A stretch of DNA of 64,000 nucleotides from CAZVWJ01 sp964631325 (GTDB lineage Bacteria; T1Sed10-126). This document shows, one piece after another, positions 60,896-64,000 of this stretch. The notes under the pieces are model-generated. The model worked only from the letters and a program-made list of their open reading frames with translations, searched no databases and was not told the DNA's origin. Where the stretch lies: assembly GCA_964631325.1 (NCBI GenBank), contig CAZVWJ010000003.1:40092-104091 (forward strand). The letters run 5' to 3'. Positions within the stretch are counted from its first letter, which is position 1. Each line of letters starts with the position of its first letter. A program made the position numbers and the translations under genes.

Positions 60896-61580
60896 TTTGC
60901 TTCCGCTTGTAAAATTTTTCGGTTTTACGCCACAATTTTTTAAATTTTCGGTGTAATTTATAAAGGGGTTTCTTCCCTATTACATACAACGTCGTGTCTA
61001 AGCTTTCTTTTAAAGAATGCCAGGTCCAGTTATGAGCTCCCACCAGAGCTTTTCGCCGGTCAATTATTACCAATTTCCCGTGCAGTTTTTCCGGTCCCGG
61101 ATAAACATATCCCTCAAAATAATTACTTTGAAATTCATTTAACAACTCCAGGTGTCGGTCCGCTTTCCTATAATTAATTTTACCTTCACGGCTCAGCAAC
61201 AGTTTAACTTTTACCCCCCGGCTAAGTGCATTTTTAAGAGCTTCAAAAATTAAATTGGGGCCTTGATTCTGGTTGTATTTACTTTTACGAGCCAAAAACA
61301 TTAAAATTTTGATAGAGTTGTGAGCAGAATTAATTTTATTCATCAAAAAATCAAAATAACGACTATTTATAAGGGGTTTTACCCGGTAACTGTTCTGAAG
61401 TAATTCTCGGGAGCTCTGTTGAATTTGTCTGGATTTCATTGAAATCTTTTTGGCGGTTTTTTCTGCTTTTTTTGTATAGATATTCAGGTTATAAATAAAT
61501 GTACCGGCGGCAAGAACAATAATGAAAAGGCGGATAATGTCGGTATGTCGATCAAGAAAATGTTTGAGAGAATCAAACAC
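60879..61580 (-). CDS. Membrane-anchored PLD-family protein
   Basis: 233 aa, GTG start with poor ribosome site. An N-terminal membrane helix (about 14-33) and a charged linker precede a PLD domain with one HKD motif, LHGKLVIIDRRKALVGAHNWT. It lacks the helix-hairpin-helix domain of its downstream paralogue. The overlapping genes suggest the two proteins are made together, possibly forming a heterodimer with two HKD motifs. Activity (nuclease or phospholipase) is not certain. Confidence 0.83.
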   Translation of the reverse strand: MFDSLKHFLDRHTDIIRLFIIVLAAGTFIYNLNIYTKKAEKTAKKISMKSRQIQQSSRELLQNSYRVKPLINSRYFDFLMNKINSAHNSIKILMFLARKSKYNQNQGPNLIFEALKNALSRGVKVKLLLSREGKINYRKADRHLELLNEFQSNYFEGYVYPGPEKLHGKLVIIDRRKALVGAHNWTWHSLKESLDTTLYVIGKKPLYKLHRKFKKLWRKTEKFYKRKQNDEAT

Positions 61581-61712
61581 AGCCGGAGAATTCCTTCCTT
61601 ACATAATCATCCTTCAATGCTTATGCAAAGGTAACACAAAAAGCCCCAAAAATTAAATACAGAAATTTGCTGAATTCCAGCCGTAAATCAAAAGAAGCTC
61701 TTTGTCTAATCT

Positions 61713-61943
61713 TCAGGCCTCAGAACTGTATTGACTTCCCAACCCTACAGAGCCGAGCATAGATTGCCGGTTACTCTGAGCTTCTTCGGGGGGTTGTTGT
61801 TCAGTCTCCACTTCCTCCTGAACTTCAGCCGCTGCCTGAGCTTCTTCCGCCGCAGCAATCTCTTCCTCTTCAGCCGGAACAGATTCTGTCGGGCTGGATT
61901 GGGCTGCCATTTCCTGCTCAACAGGACTTACTCCCTCAGCCAT
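61713..61943 (-). CDS. Small acidic Ala/Glu-rich protein
   Basis: 76 aa from the ATG at 61943 behind AAGGGAGGGAAG. The middle is a low-complexity run of Glu, Ala and Gln (EEEEIAAAEEAQAAAEVQEE) and the C-terminus is SVGLGSQYSSEA. No signal or membrane helix; strongly acidic, likely disordered or a single helix. A promoter with a consensus -10 lies upstream. I do not recognise it; function unknown. Confidence 0.6.
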   Translation of the reverse strand: MAEGVSPVEQEMAAQSSPTESVPAEEEEIAAAEEAQAAAEVQEEVETEQQPPEEAQSNRQSMLGSVGLGSQYSSEA

Positions 61944-61980
61944 TTTACTTCCCTCCCTTAACAAAATTTTCCCCCAAGCA

Positions 61981-62009
61981 TTATAAGTATACAACATCTA
62001 GATCGAAAT
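61981..62009 (-). promoter_or_regulatory. Promoter of the small acidic protein gene
   Basis: On the minus strand a consensus -10 TATAAT (61981-61986), 17 bases, and a poor -35 TTTCGA (62004-62009), about 40 bases before the start codon. The -35 weakness makes this tentative. Confidence 0.45.
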
Positions 62010-62157
62010 TGCCATATTAAATTAATTTTTTTAATTAAAAATTATCATTATTTTTTGAGGATAATTCCCCGGTAATTTTCCCGGTTAAATAATTTTTCTT
62101 GATTTTTCCGCTGGTATCCACGATACTATAACTGAGTTATAAGTAATAAATACGATT

Positions 62158-62251
62158 CCCCTTCCATTCCAATCAGGCCGGCTCAGACGAGAGTCTGGCC
62201 GGCTGGACTCATAATTCATATGAGCCACAGGGGGGTGGAAGGGGTATTTTT
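62158..62251 (+). ncRNA. Structured three-stem leader element with terminator-like tail
   Basis: P1: CCCCTTCCATTCC (62158-62170) pairs with GGGGGGTGGAAGGGG (62230-62244), nine Watson-Crick pairs then two G-T and two G-C. P2: GGC-CAGAC with a GAGA (GNRA) tetraloop and GTCTG-GCC (62180-62200). P3: TGG-CTCATA and TATGAG-CCA (62204-62227). P2 and P3 each have one bulged base. A TATTTTT tract follows P1, and the AGGAGG of the next gene lies 21 bases on. The layout suggests a cis-acting RNA or attenuator, but it matches no riboswitch class I recognise. Confidence 0.5.
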
Positions 62252-62275
62252 ATGTACCGGAAGCAGGAGGCCTAA

Positions 62276-63055
62276 ATGGTCAACAGAAAATTTATCTTAG
62301 TTTTGGTCCTCCTTGTTTCATGTTCTATTTTTCTTATCAGGACTTCTCCTTCGTCTGGCCTCCCAATCCATTATTCCGGTGGTGGAACTGTAGTTGAGGG
62401 AGGAAATGTACTCGTAGCCGGAGACAAAATTCACACCGGCCAGGAGCTTCGGGTTATTACTCAGCCCCTTTATTTGAAATCCGATCAGAACAGGTTGCTC
62501 TACTTCCCGGAAACAACCCTTAAGCTACTTAATAAATCTCCCAATCAACAGCTTGTGCTCTCTTACCGGCAAGGAACTGGAAAAATAACTGTTCACTCGG
62601 GAGAAATAATTCATCGTTGGAAAACTTCGCGTCTCTTGCAGACCGCCGGAACATTACACTGGAGCTATTCTTCTGGAAAATTAAATTTAACTGTTGATGA
62701 AAATTTCAAAGGGAAATGGAAAAAGAAAGGAAAACTGATTTTTGAAAAAAAACTCAACAACTTATTTCCGGCAACTCTTACCCCGATAAATCTTCCTCCA
62801 ACCCGACCGGCCTGGCACCAAAAAATAGGGAATTTAGTGAGGACTTCCAGGTTTGCAAAAAAGCTAAAAAAATATTGCCAGCAACATAGCATTCCAGAAA
62901 ACTTGTTGGATATTGCCGGCCACTGGCCGCGAGATCCCTGGGGGAATATTTTTCTCTTTCGGTCCCGAAAAAACAAACTGGCTCTACGTTCAGCCGGACC
63001 GGATGAACAAATTTACACCGACGATGATCAAGTCGAAAATATTACCTGTCATTAA
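62276..63055 (+). CDS. Exported FecR-like / GspG C-terminal-like fusion protein
   Basis: 259 aa, AGGAGG site. A signal anchor (about 5-24) is followed by a FecR-like beta domain (VVEGGNVLVAGDKIHTGQEL and YFPETTLKLL). The last 50 residues read DPWGNIFLF, ALRSAGPDEQIYTDDDQVENI, the calcium-binding C-terminal segment typical of type II secretion major pseudopilins (GspG). I see no prepilin N-terminal helix. The combination is unusual. It is preceded by the structured leader and ends two bases before the convergent rnhB. Confidence 0.65.
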   Translation: MVNRKFILVLVLLVSCSIFLIRTSPSSGLPIHYSGGGTVVEGGNVLVAGDKIHTGQELRVITQPLYLKSDQNRLLYFPETTLKLLNKSPNQQLVLSYRQGTGKITVHSGEIIHRWKTSRLLQTAGTLHWSYSSGKLNLTVDENFKGKWKKKGKLIFEKKLNNLFPATLTPINLPPTRPAWHQKIGNLVRTSRFAKKLKKYCQQHSIPENLLDIAGHWPRDPWGNIFLFRSRKNKLALRSAGPDEQIYTDDDQVENITCH

Positions 63056-63057
63056 AT

Positions 63058-63669
63058 TTATTTATTTTCTGACAGTCTGGTTACAGTTTGCCAGCTTTCC
63101 CGAACAAACGGCGGCCATTTCTTTTCCCGTTTCGCCCGTTCTTTTAACCAGCTTTGGGTTTGAGAATCCCCGGGATAACCAGAACCAATTTCGCCCCAGC
63201 TTTTTTTGATTTCGTCAATTGCTTGGTCCCGACCAGTTTTAGCCAGAATGCTGGCTGCAGAAACCGCTCGGATGTTTTCATCTGCCTTTTTCTCAAAATA
63301 AAATTGTCGGTCGGGATAAGTCCATTTGATCCAGTTTTCAGCCTCATTACCGGAGCCAAGAGCATCAACATATACAGTACAGTTAGCCGGAAAATTCCTT
63401 AAACCTGACACTATTACCCGTGCCTGTAGGTGCTGCAGCGGTAGCCTGGATTTGCTAATTTTCCATGCCGGAATGAACAATTGTTGAAAAAAACATTCTG
63501 TTCTAATTAAACGTGCGCTCTTCCGGCGCTGTTTTGCAGTTAACTTTTTGCTATCAGCGATTTTTATAGTTTCCATGGGATTTAATTTATTCCAGAGAAC
63601 TATTCCAATCACCAACGGGCCCAGTGCCGGCCCCCGTCCTGCTTCATCAATACCAATTATTTTTTCCAC
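63058..63669 (-). CDS. rnhB: Ribonuclease HII
   Basis: 203 aa from the GTG at 63669 with GGAG six bases upstream; a GTG three codons earlier overlaps that site. The signature IIGIDEAGRGPALGPLV with the catalytic Asp-Glu, then DSKKLTAKQR, TVYVDALGSG and the final Asp in SGYPGDSQT are present. It cleaves RNA in hybrids and single ribonucleotides in DNA. The common partner rplS is not visible upstream. Confidence 0.93.
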   Translation of the reverse strand: MEKIIGIDEAGRGPALGPLVIGIVLWNKLNPMETIKIADSKKLTAKQRRKSARLIRTECFFQQLFIPAWKISKSRLPLQHLQARVIVSGLRNFPANCTVYVDALGSGNEAENWIKWTYPDRQFYFEKKADENIRAVSAASILAKTGRDQAIDEIKKSWGEIGSGYPGDSQTQSWLKERAKREKKWPPFVRESWQTVTRLSENK

Positions 63670-63863
63670 ACGTTTCACTCCATAAGAGACCTAATGGCGA
63701 GGAAGGCTTAATTCAGGCTGAATTAATATGAATGTTATCAGGCCAATTTTTAAAATAAAACTACTTTTATCGTTCTATACAGGTAATTCATCACTTTTCA
63801 TTTTTATAAATTTTCTATCTGGTTGTAATTTATCTGATTTCTCTGTATTATATTGTGACGGAA
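63670..63863. other. AT-rich gap with a possible plus-strand promoter
   Basis: Between rnhB and the window-edge frame there is no gene. TTGTAA (63823-63828), 17 bases and TATTAT (63846-63851) form a plausible plus-strand promoter, but no plus-strand gene follows within the window. Confidence 0.3.
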
Positions 63864-64000
63864 TTAACAAAAAGCTTCTATATAAAACCTAAACTGAGCG
63901 ATTCTATGGTGAGTCTGCAAGATATCACCTGTTTCTATCATTCTTGACGACTTCGTGTCGTCTCCGAGGTATACAGCCCCTGGACCGCCTCCTGCGGCCC
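63864..64000 (-). CDS. Possible 3' end of an unidentified gene (cut by window edge)
   Basis: A minus-strand frame is open from the window edge to TAA at 63864, about 45 codons, reading AAGGGPGAVYLGDDTKSSRM then less protein-like sequence ending EAFC. A GTCGTC hairpin lies within it. Nothing identifies the family, and the frame could be chance or part of a non-coding element. Confidence 0.25.
   Translation of the reverse strand, partial: AAGGGPGAVYLGDDTKSSRMIETGDILQTHHRIAQFRFYIEAFC

Noticed and set aside
62158..62251. tRNA-like reading of the hairpin element (CTCATAA loop)
   Set aside because: An anticodon-like CAT loop is present, but there is no T-arm consensus, no proper D-arm and the closing stem is 13 bp rather than 7.
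63864..64000. Small structured RNA (6S, tmRNA or RNase P) at the window end
   Set aside because: Hairpins such as GACGAC/GTCGTC are present, but none of the conserved core motifs of these RNAs is seen.

Overview
The window comes from a Gram-negative-type (diderm) bacterium with an anaerobic or microaerophilic lifestyle. Diderm evidence: an LptE-like LPS-assembly lipoprotein, an outer-membrane beta-barrel with a LolA-like partner, a TolC/adaptor/RND tripartite pump, several lipobox lipoproteins and an MltC-like murein transglycosylase. Anaerobe evidence: a desulfoferrodoxin-ferritin-rubrerythrin-like operon, a 2[4Fe-4S]-type ferredoxin and an oxygen-sensitive radical SAM protein. The order glmU-prs-ctc(L25)-pth is common in Bacillota and also seen elsewhere; together with LptE it would fit a diderm Bacillota (Halanaerobiales-like) or a Desulfobacterota-like lineage. 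I cannot settle the phylum from the sequence alone. No rRNA, tRNA or CRISPR array was seen.

Layout. 0-6.3 kb: a plus-strand envelope cluster (COG3014-like protein, vWA protein, three LPP20-like proteins, MltC-like transglycosylase). 6.4-8.6 kb: cation diffusion facilitator and radical SAM protein. 8.7-10.1 kb: oxygen-defence operon. 10.2-17.9 kb: a long minus-strand run from an ArsR regulator through thioredoxin, an MmpL-like RND exporter, a DUF2892 protein, a LolA-like protein, an outer-membrane barrel, an FmdB zinc ribbon, OsmC, DUF302 and a ferredoxin. 18.4-19.6 kb: PAP2 phosphatase and a small membrane protein among palindromic elements. 19.6-27.6 kb: TetR-TolC-adaptor-RND-PII-like-MFS efflux operon. 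27.8-35.5 kb: HtrA protease, then HAD/HU/RNase HI/zinc ribbon/Nif3 and NAD salvage (nicotinamidase, PncB) with a Nudix gene. 35.5-42.6 kb: an AT-rich accessory region with stacked hairpins, a lipoprotein, a three-gene AlwI-family restriction-modification system and a decayed DUF5131 gene. 43.2-51.3 kb: PBP1C and a very large alpha-2-macroglobulin. 51.6-59.7 kb: housekeeping genes (serC, CPBP protease, rpsT, holA, lptE, TPR, pth, ctc, prs, glmU). 59.9-64 kb: small proteins, two exported PLD-family proteins, a structured RNA-like leader, a FecR/GspG-like fusion and rnhB.

The most unusual structure is in the non-coding DNA. There are several families of 70-220 bp non-autonomous, MITE-like palindromic elements. 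One family (three copies) has TCCGAAAA-type terminal inverted repeats and 6-bp target duplications of the form TAANTA. Two of its three copies sit exactly in the stop codon of a neighbouring gene and recreate that stop codon. Another element carries a second, different element inserted inside it. The ArsR gene has a near-consensus promoter whose 17-bp spacer is almost entirely a perfect palindrome, pointing to autoregulation of a redox or sulfur-linked export regulon.
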